In this document: in pieces, positions 46,959 through 58,911 of the stretch
How positions within the stretch are numbered: position 1 is the first letter of the stretch
Layout: the number at the start of each line of letters is the position of its first letter
Origin: Ctenosaura bakeri
Lineage: Eukaryota > Chordata > Lepidosauria > Squamata > Iguanidae
Reading direction: 5' to 3'
Length of the DNA stretch: 64,000 bases
NCBI GenBank assembly: GCA_948474755.1
Contig: CAOLHI010006712.1
Location: 1-64,000, forward strand
Notes under the pieces: model-generated
Databases searched by the model: none
What the model saw: the letters and a program-made list of their open reading frames with translations, nothing else
What the model was told of the DNA's origin: nothing
Position numbers and translations under genes: made by a program

Positions 46959-47799
46959 CTGCCATGGCTGAATTCCACTCAGGAGACTCAATCTTCCTTT
47001 TTTGGCTACTTTCAAGTGGGTAGATAAGGATGTGGTCATGGCATGGAAGGCATGTGCCACAACATAGACAGCATTGTAAACACTATAGCTCTCAGCAGAC
47101 AGACTTTTCTCCAGCCAAGCTGAAGGAAGGCTTTCCACATTTCCCTGGATGATACATCTTTTCCAGGTTTTCCTTGAGGATCTTTGGTTGGAATCATAGC
47201 AATCAAGGGCTTCTGACCAAGCCTGTTCAAGGGAATCATTACTTTGAATCAGGAAAAGCTCCTGAAATGTTAAACCCCTCCTGTCTGTTTGGATGATAAA
47301 GACAGTGCACCCTGGAAGAATTTGATATCCCAATATGAAAATGATGTGTTTAAAAGGTGAAGCCCCAAAAGAGCTGTGGAGATCCAGACTTTACCTGGAA
47401 GGTATACACTTCTTCTTCAATTGCAACTAAATACGAGGCAACAGAAGCATTGAATCAGAATCACCATAAAAAATGAACACATTGGATTTCCTCTGCCTCA
47501 CATGTGCCAGGAAATCAAACAGTTCCCTTTATTTAACCATGAATGCCATCAGAATATATTTGTGGAACTCTACCTATGAAGGCTACACAAATCCCACTCC
47601 CAAGGAACATTTCCTCCAAGGTTCTCAGAAAAAGATCTCCAGCATCATTTCTTGGAGCAATGAGATGACCCAGGTCCACCTGAAATACAGGAGCAGCTTT
47701 ACGATCCCCATATACTGTGGCCTTTCCTTCGGGCTCATCCAGTAGGAAGAAGGAATGTGATTTTGTACTCGGAATATGATTGATAAAGCCATAAGTGAG
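46959..47799 (-). pseudogene. V2R gene C exon 3 (ligand-binding domain), heavily disrupted
   Basis: 841 bases with the same boundaries as gene A. The TAA shared with gene A is at 47533-47535, next to a private +1. Further private indels: two bases missing near 47755, one missing near 47664, several around 47340-47440. The 5' part (YWMSPKERPQYMG, FRWTW) and the 3' part from IIQTDRR through NAVYVVAHAFHAMTTS to PWQ are readable separately. This is the only damaged exon of gene C. Confidence 0.93.
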
Positions 47800-48513
47800 C
47801 TAATAAGGAACAGAAACAATCTTCAGTGGTGTAAATAATGCTCATATAATGCTCAAATAATGCTAACCTAAAATGCCTTCCTCCTGACAGTGCATTTCTG
47901 TACATGTTTATTCAAAACTAACACTCGCTGAATTAATTGGGATTTGCTCTCAAGGCTGTGAGCATCCATCTCTTACACTGTAGTGGAAATATGTCTCATC
48001 AAACTCAAATTCTGAATACAAATGTATGGGATGGCATTCAAAGAGCATCTTGTAAGTCAGTTGTAAGTTAAAACCAAAACTGTGCTCTTTGAAATATTTC
48101 TGAAATTTAAATATTACTTCTTTGTTTTTAAATGCTCAAGGAATACAAATATATCAAAGTTAGGGACAAAAGCTACTGCATAGGAGAGTAATGAAGCACA
48201 GCTGTTCCTGAGAAGTTTTTAAGCATTTTTTTTAAAGAGTACATTTTCCATATAAATCAGAGTAACTGCTCCATAATTGGCAAGAAAGTGTTTAATCTGC
48301 AACTTATGCCAACCAGATTTGAGCAACTGGGATATAACAAAAATCTATGGCACTGTTTTAGTTTTTTGTTTTAAGTCTGTTTCTCTATGTTGGATTTTTT
48401 TTTTACCATATTGCTGTATAACGTTTAGCAAATTGCGTGACTAATGATTAAAAATACTATTTTTATTGGAATGTGCTGACCCCTTTGTCACTCAGACTTT
48501 CCATTTTTTCTGT

Positions 48514-48979
48514 GGCCCTTTCCACACGTGGCGAGGGAAATGCTCCCTGCCGCTACTCACCGGCTTTTGGTGGGTCCAGGCGAGTCCATCAGGACGAGAA
48601 GCAGTGCGAGCGCATCGCTCCGCACTGCTCCGGTGTCCAAAATGGCAGCTTCCGGTTGGTGGAGGCTCTCCACCAACCGGAGAAGCTCACCAGCCTAAAG
48701 CCCACCCTGGCAGATCTGCAGGCATGCACTAGTGCGCGCCTGCAAATCTGCACCGGAGCGTGGCGACAGAGCAACATGGGGTTGTGCGCTCCATGCTTTT
48801 TGAAAAAGCTCTTAAAAGAGATTTTTAAAAAGCATGATGCGTGACCAGTTCTGGTCGTTCTGGAGCGGACTGAGGTGCGGAACTACGAAAAGTAGTCCGA
48901 CCCAGTCCACTCCACGGTGCAGAAGACCTCCATTGGAGGTTGCTCTGCACTGTTTTAAGAGGCCCGTGCGGAAAGGGCC
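48514..48979. mobile_element. Foldback MITE with internal hairpins, unit 2 copy
   Basis: Orthologue of 11901-12368, flanked by TGT on both sides, with the same palindromes (CTCCACCAACC hairpin near 48660, CATGCTTTTT hairpin near 48792). Confidence 0.85.
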
Positions 48980-49296
48980 TGTGTTGGGCTTCAAGGAAGA
49001 AGGGACAAAGTATTGGCCTGGATGAAAAAGTACATCAAGCCTGAAAAGAAGATTTTTTTTTTTAAAATTGAAAACCTAATCTTTGCAAAATACATCTAAC
49101 ATTTTATTCTGGAGACCCCCAGGTTTAATGTCCCAAAACTTTTCATTTGTCACTTAATAGCCCTCAAGAAAGAAGGTACAACAGAAAAAATATTTTTGAC
49201 TCATTTACAAAGATATTGACATACAAAAGGAAAATTATGTGACCTTACAAAGCAGATATTGCTCCATAGCTTTCTTGGAGCAAACAATAGAAAACA

Positions 49297-49298
<2 letters not shown>

Positions 49299-49373
<75 letters not shown>

Positions 49374-49417
49374 TCCTCCCTCCTCCCTTCCTTCCTTCCT
49401 CCCTTCCTTCCTTCTTT
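49299..49417. repeat. (CTTT)n/(CCTT)n microsatellite
   Basis: Orthologue of 12686-12808 with a slightly different unit arrangement. Confidence 0.97.
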
Positions 49418-49508
49418 ACATGTTGGATTTGACGTGTTTTCTAGCATCTCAAAAACACTAACACTTCTGAGAGGGCTACAATTCCAGCCTCTAGGAGTTT
49501 GATCTTAC

Positions 49509-49794
49509 CTGAGGAACCTTGTAGAGCTCTAAGATGGTTGCCATCTGAAAAAAAGCGTCTCCTCCTTGGATAACAGTAAGGAGCTTTTCTTTCTTTCCAC
49601 ACCTGAAATTAGGGACCGTCCAATGCCCAGTAGAAAGCAGGTCTATTGCGGCTTCATAGACTATTCTTACACTGAAATAATTTTCATAAATGTTGTAGCC
49701 TAGTGTAAAGTTGGGTAAGAGCCGTGGGTTTTCATTGATCTCATTAATAGCCATCAGGATGGCCAGGATGTGCTGATAGTTCCTCTCCAATAAC
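49509..49794 (-). pseudogene. V2R gene C exon 2, intact
   Basis: 286 bases, open and by eye identical in DNA to gene A exon 2, including flanking intron on both sides. Contains NYQHILAILMAINEINENP and LLSTGHWTVPNF. Confidence 0.93.
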
Positions 49795-52216
49795 CTAGAT
49801 TGAAAATTAAACAGAACATCATCTGACAAAAACAGTACACTCTAGTCCAGGGGCAGGATTTTTGGACTAGAAATCTCAGCATCACTGACCAGCATAGCCA
49901 ATAGTGGGGAATGCTTGGAGTTCCAGTCTGACATCATCTGGACGGCTGCATACATACTCTAGTCCTTCTCCTTTAATAAGGGTTTAGATTTGCAATGGGT
50001 TGCTACTTGAAGAACACACTATACCCATGGATGTTCCTGCCCATTCAGAACATAAGAACTCTTCTGCAATGTCTATTTTCCCATAATTACATGATATTCT
50101 ATTGAAGGACAAAAAATAAAAAATGCTGGACTAAATAGGTTTTTGATTGTATATCTGTGAGCTATATTTATCCTTCTAACACTCTTGAGTCTTTTGTCTC
50201 TTTCAGATGCCTCATGGGGGGAAACGGTCAATGGGTTAAATTGATGAACATACTAAATGATGGGTAAGTTTTTAAATTGCTTGTATTTGATACTTAAATT
50301 ATGTGGTAACTTCTGCATGTTTTTACAGATCAGTGCTGTTTTAATTTTCAGTCCTAGGGCAAGGCCCAAAGAAGCTGCCCCTTGCAAGAAATCCGCTCAC
50401 TCTAGTCACACAGTGACGTGATTCTGACCCCCAAATTCTCTCCAAGGCACTGTCAGATTACCTCTGGGTGCCTCAGTGGTCGCATTTCTTTATATCAGCT
50501 AAAGTTCTAGACACCTAGCTCCTTAAAAGAAATATCTGGTGTTTGTTTTTGAAATTAATTCAGTTTAGTTGGAGTGTTCATTGTTTAAAAAAGAAATAAA
50601 CCTTGTAAATTTGGAGAAGTACAGAGTTACTCTGATCCCTGGACTGAAAAGCGACACAGGTTCAGTACAGCTCTTTATGTGAGCATGCGTGTATGTTTCT
50701 TCTGACTCTGAATTTGCACGTCAGATTTTTATGCATTCTTCCTGTTTGCTCTTCTTGAATCCTGTGCTGTTTGGATAGAGCATGTTGCAGTCATAAGCTT
50801 TGTCTTTCCATATGACCATTTGTGCAAGATGGGCTTGAAAGCATAAAACCAGCCAAAATCCATGACCTTCTTTTACTGAATTCAACTTCAGCTCCTTAGA
50901 TTTTGCTATATTTTTATTCTCTCTTGACAACGAAGCACTTCTCTCACACACTACATTAGCTACATGCAGGAAATGTGTTGATTTTTTTGTGAAAAACTCA
51001 AAAAAATGGCCTTATCACATTTTGGTGTTGTTCTGCTGGAGTTCAATCTGTTAGCCGGTATTCCTAGAAACTGTGCTCTTCTTTATCGCACTACTCTCCA
51101 AGACTGGAAGCAAAGTTGTTCTTCCTTGGTCACTAAAGAAAAACTGGCTAGCTTAAGATCGAGTCCTCACAAGTCTTGTAAAGGAGCACCTTCTGTAATA
51201 TAAGTGGACATAGGTTGGGACATTTTTTATCATTACATGAGTGCCCAAACACTTATGTTCACAGTCTAGCAGGATGTTCTCTGCATAAGCCTCAAGGAAA
51301 TGAATAAGAGCTATGCAAGTGCCAAAACTCTGGCGGAGCCTCACAGTTCACTGAGGCCTGTATAAGAGAACATCCTGCTGGATGGTGTAGTAAACCTTTG
51401 ATGGATCTTTGTTACTGTAAAAAGGCTTGAGGGAGTGAATAAAATCTTTTTTTAAAAAAAAAAAATCAAATTGAACATTGCTCAGTGCTCTTTCGATTTG
51501 GAGAGTGGCTAAGGCTAGTTGGCTTTTAACTGATGTGCCTTAACAGTCATAAAATGATATTATCCATCTATGAGAAGGCCTAGCGCAAGTGTACATATAT
51601 TTTCCCTGCTGTAAGCTAGACACAGTTCACATGTTTATGAAGATCAGTCAAAAAAGTTGTTGAAAGTATAAGGTTTCTCCTAGGTCAAGGCAGGGAGACA
51701 GAATTAGATCCTCTACTTCCTCCATCTGCACAACTTGTTGTTAATGATGAAGATGACAAATGTAATGAGACGGAGGATTCCTTATTTTCTGCAGTTTGCG
51801 TCTGACTTTCTCCCAGTTTCACTCTTTGCAAGAAAAACTGAATCACATGCTGGGCTGGCGATTACATTTGACCACTCAATCTAGTACACTAGGGCTTGAT
51901 TTTGTATGTTTTTTTCTTTGTATCTGTTTGAAGACTTAGGAACTCACATCCCCCAAATGCCTCCCAAAGAGTGTTTTAACAGAAACTGTAGGAAATGGGG
52001 GCTTGACCCAGGAAAATAAGGGATGCATTTGTGGCAGATAGTGTTTAAATTTCTAAGTGACATCAAGGCTTCCTCTATTACATTGCAAAACATTTTTTCC
52101 AGAACTACAGAGCTCAGTCGCATGCTCTTGTCTGATAAGTTACATAGAATTTAACCAGGGGAAAACAGGAAAGATTAGAATGCATTGAGAACAAGGACAA
52201 GCAACCAAAGACTTAC
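49795..52216. other. Intron 1 of gene C
   Basis: Almost identical to 13188-15605; no gene or element was recognised. Confidence 0.65.
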
Positions 52217-52398
52217 AGTGAGAAGTCACGTGTAGGATCAGACATGAAAGCATGTACTGGATGCACGGCTGCCCTTGTAGGTATAACTCCACCAATGAGA
52301 TAATCACCTGGTCTGTAATAGTTATAGGCTGAGACATCTAGTCTTGCTTCCGTCACTACCCTGAAGAACAGATGAATTAATAGTAGTAGCAGGATCAT
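52217..52398 (-). pseudogene. V2R gene C exon 1 (signal peptide), intact
   Basis: ATG at 52396-52398 starts MILLLLLIHLFFRVVTEARL, a leader of the right length, followed by the V2R N-terminal motif NYYRPGDYLIGGVIPTRAA. 182 bases leave two bases for exon 2. An in-frame ATG at 52429-52431 would add eleven residues before the leader; the downstream ATG is preferred because the hydrophobic stretch follows it directly. Confidence 0.9.
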
Positions 52399-53181
52399 GT
52401 GGGGAAGCACAAGCAATCCACAGCCACCCACTTTCAGTTAACTTGGTTACACTCAGATTATTACAGAAGGAATCCCGCTACCTAAGAAGTCCAGCTCCTA
52501 GACAAGCCCTTACTGAGAATGACTTCAGCTGAGAATCCAAATATCGCTTCAGCTAAATTACATGTCACACATCGAGAATGAAATTTGCTGTCACACCACC
52601 TCCTAATCCAAACCCAAAAGGGTTTTTTCCTGAGTATCCCTGAACATATGTTTAGATGTGTAATAGTCCTTTTTCTCAGTATGATGCAATGAATTAATAT
52701 TGATCTCAAGTGTGAGCTCTGGAGTAGAAACTATGGTGGGGACTTGGGTACAAGGAATACAGACTAATCACAACAATTGTAATAATTACAGAGAAAACAC
52801 AATCATCTTTCCAAAGTTGCATACTCTTTTTTGCACCTGGATGCACATGAGCTGTGCAGTAGAAGAAAATATGTTTTACAAAAGCCCATGCCATGTTTTG
52901 CTGTGACGAGAATATGTGCAAATGTTTAATGAAGGAAAGTTCTCAGAGGAGCATAGAACATGGCTTTAGAATATGCTTCTGCATTTTTCAGAGTATGGAA
53001 CCCAATTCAGGAGTTCCCCCTTCATGTGCTTAACTGTTTCTTCCTTCTGCATTTCTGCATTTCCACCACTGAGCTCATAGATGTCCTCTTGAAAATGCAA
53101 GGCAGTCAGAACAGGGACTCCCAACTGGTAGATAAAGTCAGACACAAACAGGCCATTATACACATTTAGCCCAAGCCAGGG
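52399..53181. other. Upstream region of gene C
   Basis: Counterpart of 15791-16568; no promoter element can be asserted. Confidence 0.55.
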
Positions 53182-54847
53182 ATGCTCATGCTAGGGATTC
53201 TCCCAGTCCACTGCACTTCTTCATGGGGTCAAGGACCCATTGGAACCCAACATCTGGGGAAGGTAGATGATAAAGGGGGAAACAGGACAGAATTCACTCC
53301 TAAGCTCCCGGTGGACATAGGAGCAGTCCAAAATGTCCTCCACTGTGATGTAGCAGCAAGTTGAAATCCAACCTCCAAGACCATGGCATTCGCCAGGTAT
53401 GGAGGAGATGAACACCATGCTAACAGATGAGATGGAATTCCCCTGAATGTAGACAATCTACTGATGAAAGGCATGTGAGAACCAAGAGGGGATGACAGCG
53501 TCCTAGGAACACCCTTCCTCTGCATCCACAACTTGACTTTGAACACGGCAAATTTATTTCTATGGCAGATTGAAAGTGCCCCCCCCCCGAAATTTCTACT
53601 ATAGAGAGAATGAATGCCCCTTAAGACACCATCTCCACTGTGCCCCATTATAAATGAAACCTCGATATCAGAGTTCACAGACATCTGAATAAAAGAGAAG
53701 ACTGAATATGGCCTTGCAAAGAATGCCTGTCTGCTAATAGAAGGGAAAGATCCCCCTCCAGAACAATGATGCAAATATTCATCCAAAGCTGAGGAAGGTG
53801 TAGGAAAAACCATAGAGAGTTTGCAAAAAGGAGAAGCAATTACTCCATTGCAGTGCATCTGTAATGCACCTCATGGCCTTTCCCCAAGTTGGGAGGTAAG
53901 ACCTGGTAGATGACTGTGGATTTTTGAGCCTTCAGTGCCACAACCCCTCCTGTTGCCTCTGTAGTGTCCTAATACAATGACATCTTATCAGCCATAGCTG
54001 CAGGTGCCAGATATTATAGTATGGTGGATTTGGCTAGTTCCTTCCAATCAATAAAACTTCCTGAGCAGTGCTGATACCATTTTACATTCACATTCCACAG
54101 ACAGCAGTATGTTTTCCAGCACCCCACAAGGATTTCATTCCAGCCCTCCTATTTACCATGCACCCATTAGTAAGATGTGGGACAAGTTAAAACCAGAGTC
54201 CAGGGCAAACATCCTCTTCTATGTAGATGATATCTTGGTTCACTCAGTGTCAGAAAAAAGAACTCAAGGAATAATTAGGGAATTCCTTGGGTCTAATTAA
54301 GGATACCAGATTCAAGATGAACTAGGAAAAGGCCCAATTAGCTATGCCTGAGGTGAAGTACCTAGGTCTCACCTTAGGAAGTGAAAGCTGAATCTTTGAC
54401 GCACAGCGAGTGGTAATGATTTCCAAACTTCCAGTGCCCATTGACATTCACTCTCTCACAGCCATGCTAGGCACCTTAAGTTTCTCGAGAGACTGAGCCC
54501 ATTGAACTGAAGACCTGTTCTCTTTATACCCTCCTGAAAAAGAATGTCTCATGGAACTGGACACCAGCAAAGCAGAATGCTTTTGCTGAATTTAAAAGCA
54601 TCATGGCAAAAGCACTTGCATTGCCACACCCTGATATGAGAGAACCATTTTGTATACAATTGGTGACATCTAAGCATAGCATAGGTGCTGCCCTTACCCA
54701 GCAGGAGTTGAATACGCAGAGGAACGTAACTTATGCCTCACGTAACCAGAAGCCTGCTGAACCCAAACATAGCCCCTGTGAAAAGATTGGTCTAGCCCTA
54801 CTGTGGAGTTTCACTGATTGGGAATTCATTGTCAGGTGTTAAGGTTA
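53182..54847 (+). mobile_element. Endogenous retrovirus pol relic, unit 2 copy, 5' part
   Basis: Orthologue of 16569-17737 but continuing past the RT palm (YVDDIL near 54220) into the thumb/connection (PEVKYLGLTLGSE near 54345-54390) and the RT-RNase H tether (frame 54603-54840, with HPDMREPFCIQLV and GAALTQQ). Multiple stops. The hAT element at 54856 interrupts it. Confidence 0.78.
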
Positions 54848-54855
54848 TTGTAGAG

Positions 54856-55657
54856 CAGCAGTTCTCAACCTGTGGGTCGGGACCCCTTTGGGGGTCAAAT
54901 GACCATTTCACAGGGGTCGCTGCTCCTCTATCCCGCCCTTCTCCCTTTTGAAAGAGGGCGGCCTCACAGCCAATGGGAGCGCTGTTTCTGAGACCCTGCG
55001 CTGGGAGGAGGTGAGAGGAGGCATGCTGGGCGCTTGTGGGGATGCTTCCCCGCCTTTCCCTGCTGTGTGGGAGGGCAGAGGTGGGGAGACCGAGAGGGGC
55101 TCGCAGGTGTAGCGTGGTCGAGGGGCTACAGTGGGCATCGCACCCCACTCTCAAGCCCACAGAGTGACGAAAGGAGGAAGGAAGGGGCGACCATGCGACG
55201 TGGGACTGAGAGCGTCCGAGCAGCCGTGCTCCCTTTAAGCGAGGGAGGGAAGGAGGGTGGGAGTGAAACAAAACGTGTCTGCTTATGCTGCCGCCATCTT
55301 TCCTCTCTCCCTGTCCTTTCCTCCCTGCCCTTCATGTAAAATGTGGGCTCTTTCGATGTTGCCTTTGTGAGTGACTGGCTTTTTGAACTGTGGAAACCTA
55401 ACATTCAGAACTAGAACTACTGCCATAATTCTGGCACTGATGGACATTTTCTGTGCTTAAAAAAAATGGGGAGGGTAACCAGTTTTTAGGCATTAGAAGT
55501 CTATCCAGAGCAGTGATTTAGGGCAGTGTTTCCAATCTATTCGATGTTGGAAATAACTAAATAAATAAATAACGAAAATAATTTTATGGTTGGGGGTCAC
55601 CACAACATGAGGAACTGTATTAAGGGGTTGCAGCATTAGGAAGGTTGAGAACCACTG
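54856..55657. mobile_element. SPIN-like hAT DNA transposon, non-autonomous
   Basis: 802 bases. Ends CAGCAGTTCTCAACC and GGTTGAGAACCACTG are inverted, and TTGTAGAG flanks both sides (54848-54855, 55658-55665), a perfect 8-base hAT target duplication. Subterminal phrases TGTGGGTCGGGACCCCTTTG and GGGGGTCACCACAACATGAG are those I know from the SPIN family. The interior (about 54930-55430) is GC-rich and encodes no recognised transposase domain. Confidence 0.88.
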
Positions 55658-55665
55658 TTGTAGAG

Positions 55666-56425
55666 ACTACACGTACTCCCCTTAAATTCATTTTGTCAGG
55701 GAAAATCCAGAATGGTCAAGTTTCCAATATGCACATTGTACAACAGACATTAGCCCTGGTTAGATATGAGGTGGACTTTAAGAAGGAAGAGAGTGAAGTT
55801 CATGTCCCCTACGGTCTCATAGTTACCAGGGAACAACACAAGTTTCCCTTCCCCCAATTCTACATGTTCATTGACCAGCAGAGTGGGGAGCACCCCTCCC
55901 TGAAGCCCAGCTACAAGGTTTTGTATTCTGGTTCTCCAACAGATCGACCCTCCGTGTTGCAGGCACCCCCAAGACCAGATATGGAGCCATCCAGGTGGAT
56001 GATTCTTTCATTTTACAGGGAAAAGGTCACCCTCACTTCTCTCAAGCAGAGAGAGGCCCTTAGAGTTATCTTGCGCTATGAACCACTTGATTGCCTCTTG
56101 TCAATCTATACAGACTCAGATTGGACTGGTAAAGAAGTAAGAGTCTGGCTACCCATCTGGCTTGCTAATGACTATAAGACCTTAGAGAGAAGGACCATAG
56201 CCCATTTAGACAAGTGGCTGTGCGTAGCCACCAAAATATAAAACAGGACAGCCCCCATTTGGATAGAAGATGTAAAAGGGCCACCAGAGGAAAGCGTCTG
56301 AGGTCTGCATCTGGAGTAACCCTGAAGCACAGCATCTGTGAATCCCATTAATGTCAACCCTAAGAAGATCCCCACCACATCTCTTCTAGATATAGCCAGC
56401 CTCCAGAAGGGAGTCCCAGAACTAG
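55666..56425 (+). mobile_element. Endogenous retrovirus pol relic, unit 2 copy, 3' part
   Basis: Continuation of the relic after the hAT insertion. A plus-strand frame to 56241 shows a tether segment and then a retroviral-type RNase H stretch with IYTDSDW and WLPIWLAND. The frame is open for nearly 200 codons, unusually long for this relic. It ends at the MITE at 56426. Confidence 0.7.
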
Positions 56426-56511
56426 GGCCATTTCCACACTAGACAGTTACAGTGCTATTCTTCCACTTTCCACATTCTATGGAATCCGGGAGTTTGCAGT
56501 TTAGGGAGGGG
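56426..56511. mobile_element. Left half of short foldback MITE
   Basis: Begins GGGCCATTTCCACACTAGAC and reaches GTTTAGGGAGGGG, the middle of the family consensus seen at 8794; the rest is replaced by the L1 that follows. Confidence 0.7.
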
Positions 56512-58911
56512 CATTTTTTTGCATCTTTTTTATTAAAAACAGTAAAAGAGAAAAAGAAAAAAGAAAAACAAAACAATCAGATATTACATCACATTCGTAA
56601 CATAAACTTAATAACATCTAACACACAAAACATACACATATAAAAAACTACATATCTTGCTGACATATTCTCACAAACATAGAGCACTTCCCCCTTTTCA
56701 GGAGATACAGCCTTATGTCATTTTTTTAAACAACTATCTCTGTATATCTGAAAGAATAGAATCCATTATTCATTTTTTCACTCATTATTTCCAACTCTAT
56801 TTTTCAAATTTTATCCTCATTATATTATTAGCTATTTCAACATTTCTTTTCTTTCTAAAACAAGTAAACCTATTGCATCAACATCTCTTCTCTTGCTTCT
56901 ACTTCCCTCCACATTCTTGCTTCTACCTCCCTTCACATTCAGATAATGAGGGCTTATTCCTCATTATTTCAACGATTATCACTTTCCAACTTCTCTTCAT
57001 GATTAGAAACCTTTAGTTAAGATTCTCTTATTTCACAGAAATTCTGTAAATGGTTCCCATGCTTTATAAAACTTACTGTCCATTTTATTATCTAATCTGT
57101 AAATCAGTTTATCCATTTGTGCTAGTTCAATGTTTTTTTTCTATCCATTCTTCACTGTTGGGGTGCAAGTTGATTTCCAATGTTTAGCATAGACAAGTCT
57201 CGCCACCACAATTACATGCCATGCTAATCTTTTAGTACAAAAATCTATCGAGCTATCTGCACCAAAAAGTCCCAGTAGAAAAAATTCTGGGATTAAGTCA
57301 ATATTCATTTTCAATTTTTTTTTGCATATTTGCTCATATAGCGTACCAGAATCTCTTTGCTCTGTCGCATCCCCACTACATATGGTAGAAGGATCCCATT
57401 TGTTCTTTACATTTCCAGCATTGATTATTCATATTCTTATTCATTTTTGCTAGTTTGCTGGGTGTTAAGTACCAACGGTATACCATTTTCAACACATTTT
57501 CTTGTAAAGTATAGGATCTGGTATATATTGGTTTTCCAAATATTTTCCCATTCTTCTAGAAGAATATTATGCTTGAGATCTCTCGCCCATTTTATCATAC
57601 AATCTTTAACCATCTCTTCCTCTAATTTAAAGATAACTATTTTTATACAATCTTGAAAGTAACTTTTTTTTCACCCTTTAACATCAATTCTTCTAATTCG
57701 TTTTGTCTTAAATCCATTCCTTCTCCTTGTATATCCTTTTTAAATCTTTCTTTTATCTGCAGAAAGGGGAATCATTGTATGTCAAATCCTTCTTCTTTCA
57801 GTTGTCTTTGATCTTTCATTAGAATTTCCTTTCCATATTGTTTCAATAAGTCTTTATAGGTCCACCAATTACCCTATCTTCTCAAGAAATTATAGGTCCA
57901 CCAAGTCTTCTCAAAGCTTTAATCGAGAGCACGTCTATCGGCGAAATCCATGATGGTTTTTTTGGGCAGAAAAAAACCTTTAGGAGGGCTTTAGGAGGGC
58001 TTTCCATATCACATGCTTTTTGAAAGTGTTTTCAACTTTGGCTTTCCCGTACCACAAGTAGGCATGCCAGCTGAAATGAAGATCATGTCCTTCCAAGGCC
58101 AATATTTTCCTGTTGTCCAAGAGAATCCAAGGTTTCATCCAAGCTAAGCATTCCACCTCATGATATAGATTCAAGTCTGGTACTGCAAAGCCCCCTCACT
58201 GTCTCGTATCAGTCAGCCACTTATACTTCATTCTTCATTTTCCCGTTCCATATAAATTTTGATAACTCTTTTTTACAATCTTGAAACCACTTCTTGGTCA
58301 TCATAACTGGTATCATCATAAACAAAAAAAGTATCTTTGGGAGAACACTCATCTTAATCACTGATATTCTGCCCATTAATGAGAGATCCAACTTTTTCCA
58401 CATATTTAGGTTTTTTATGGATTTGGCTCCAAGTCTCATGATAATTATTCTTAAACAATTTATTGTTATTATTGATGATTTCTATTCCTAAATATATCAC
58501 TCTTTGAACACATTAAACACTCGCTTTCTTTTCAATTTGTTCTTTCTCCAGTGGCTTTATATTTTTCAAAAGAATCTTGGTTTTAAATTTGTTTATTTCA
58601 AAGCCAACCATTGTACCAAATTTATTCAATAGTTCTTTCCCTTTGTCAATTCTGTTTTGGGGATTTTCTAGAAATATCATGTACAAAGGCCTTGTATTTG
58701 AACTGGTCTTGTCCTATCTTGACTCCTTGAATCAAGTTTTCCTTCCTTGTTTGCTGTAATAACACCTCTAATACCAGTACGAATAGTAAAGGTGAAAATG
58801 GGCAGCCTTGTCTTGTTCCTTTGAAATTGAAATATTTTCTGAAAGGTCTCCATTGATGATTATACGAGTCTTTTGTTCATCATATATGGCCTTTATCCAA
58901 TTTGTATATAT
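56512..58911 (-). mobile_element. L1 LINE, 5'-truncated, minus strand
   Basis: Minus-strand remains of L1 ORF2: an RT segment near 58780-58850, SLMGRISVIKMSVLPKILFLF and KELSKFIWNGKM (58221-58439), WHAYLWYGKAKVENTF (57980-58174), then an AT-rich 3' region to 56512. Frameshifts are frequent. It joins directly to V2R 3' flank at 58912, with no counterpart in unit 1. Confidence 0.82.

Larger units (their letters stand above)
47800..49508. other. Intron 2 of gene C
   Basis: Same content as 11183-12901: foldback MITE, then the (CTTT)n/(CCTT)n tract at 49299-49417. Identity to unit 1 rises toward exon 2. Confidence 0.68.
37392..52398 (-). pseudogene. V2R gene C (copy of gene A), only exon 3 broken
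   Basis: This is the unit 2 counterpart of gene A. Exons: 52217-52398, 49509-49794, 46959-47799, 43219-43446, 41598-41724, 37392-38299. Splice sites and phases agree throughout (exon 1 leaves two bases completed by G of exon 2; exons 3 and 4 are phase 0; exon 5 leaves one base). Exons 1, 2, 4, 5 and 6 are open. Exon 3 carries the TAA shared with gene A plus several private indels, so no full receptor can be made. Extra insertions in its introns and flank (copia, solo LTR, MITE, 729-base element) make it longer than gene A. Confidence 0.92.

Noticed and set aside
53229..53858. 209-codon minus-strand open frame
   Set aside because: It is antisense to the retroviral pol relic, has no family resemblance, and the unit 1 counterpart is not open.
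54798..55339. Several 75-157 codon frames on both strands
   Set aside because: They lie inside the GC-rich interior of the hAT element and its edge; no transposase motif was seen, and frames overlap on all registers as expected for GC-rich DNA.
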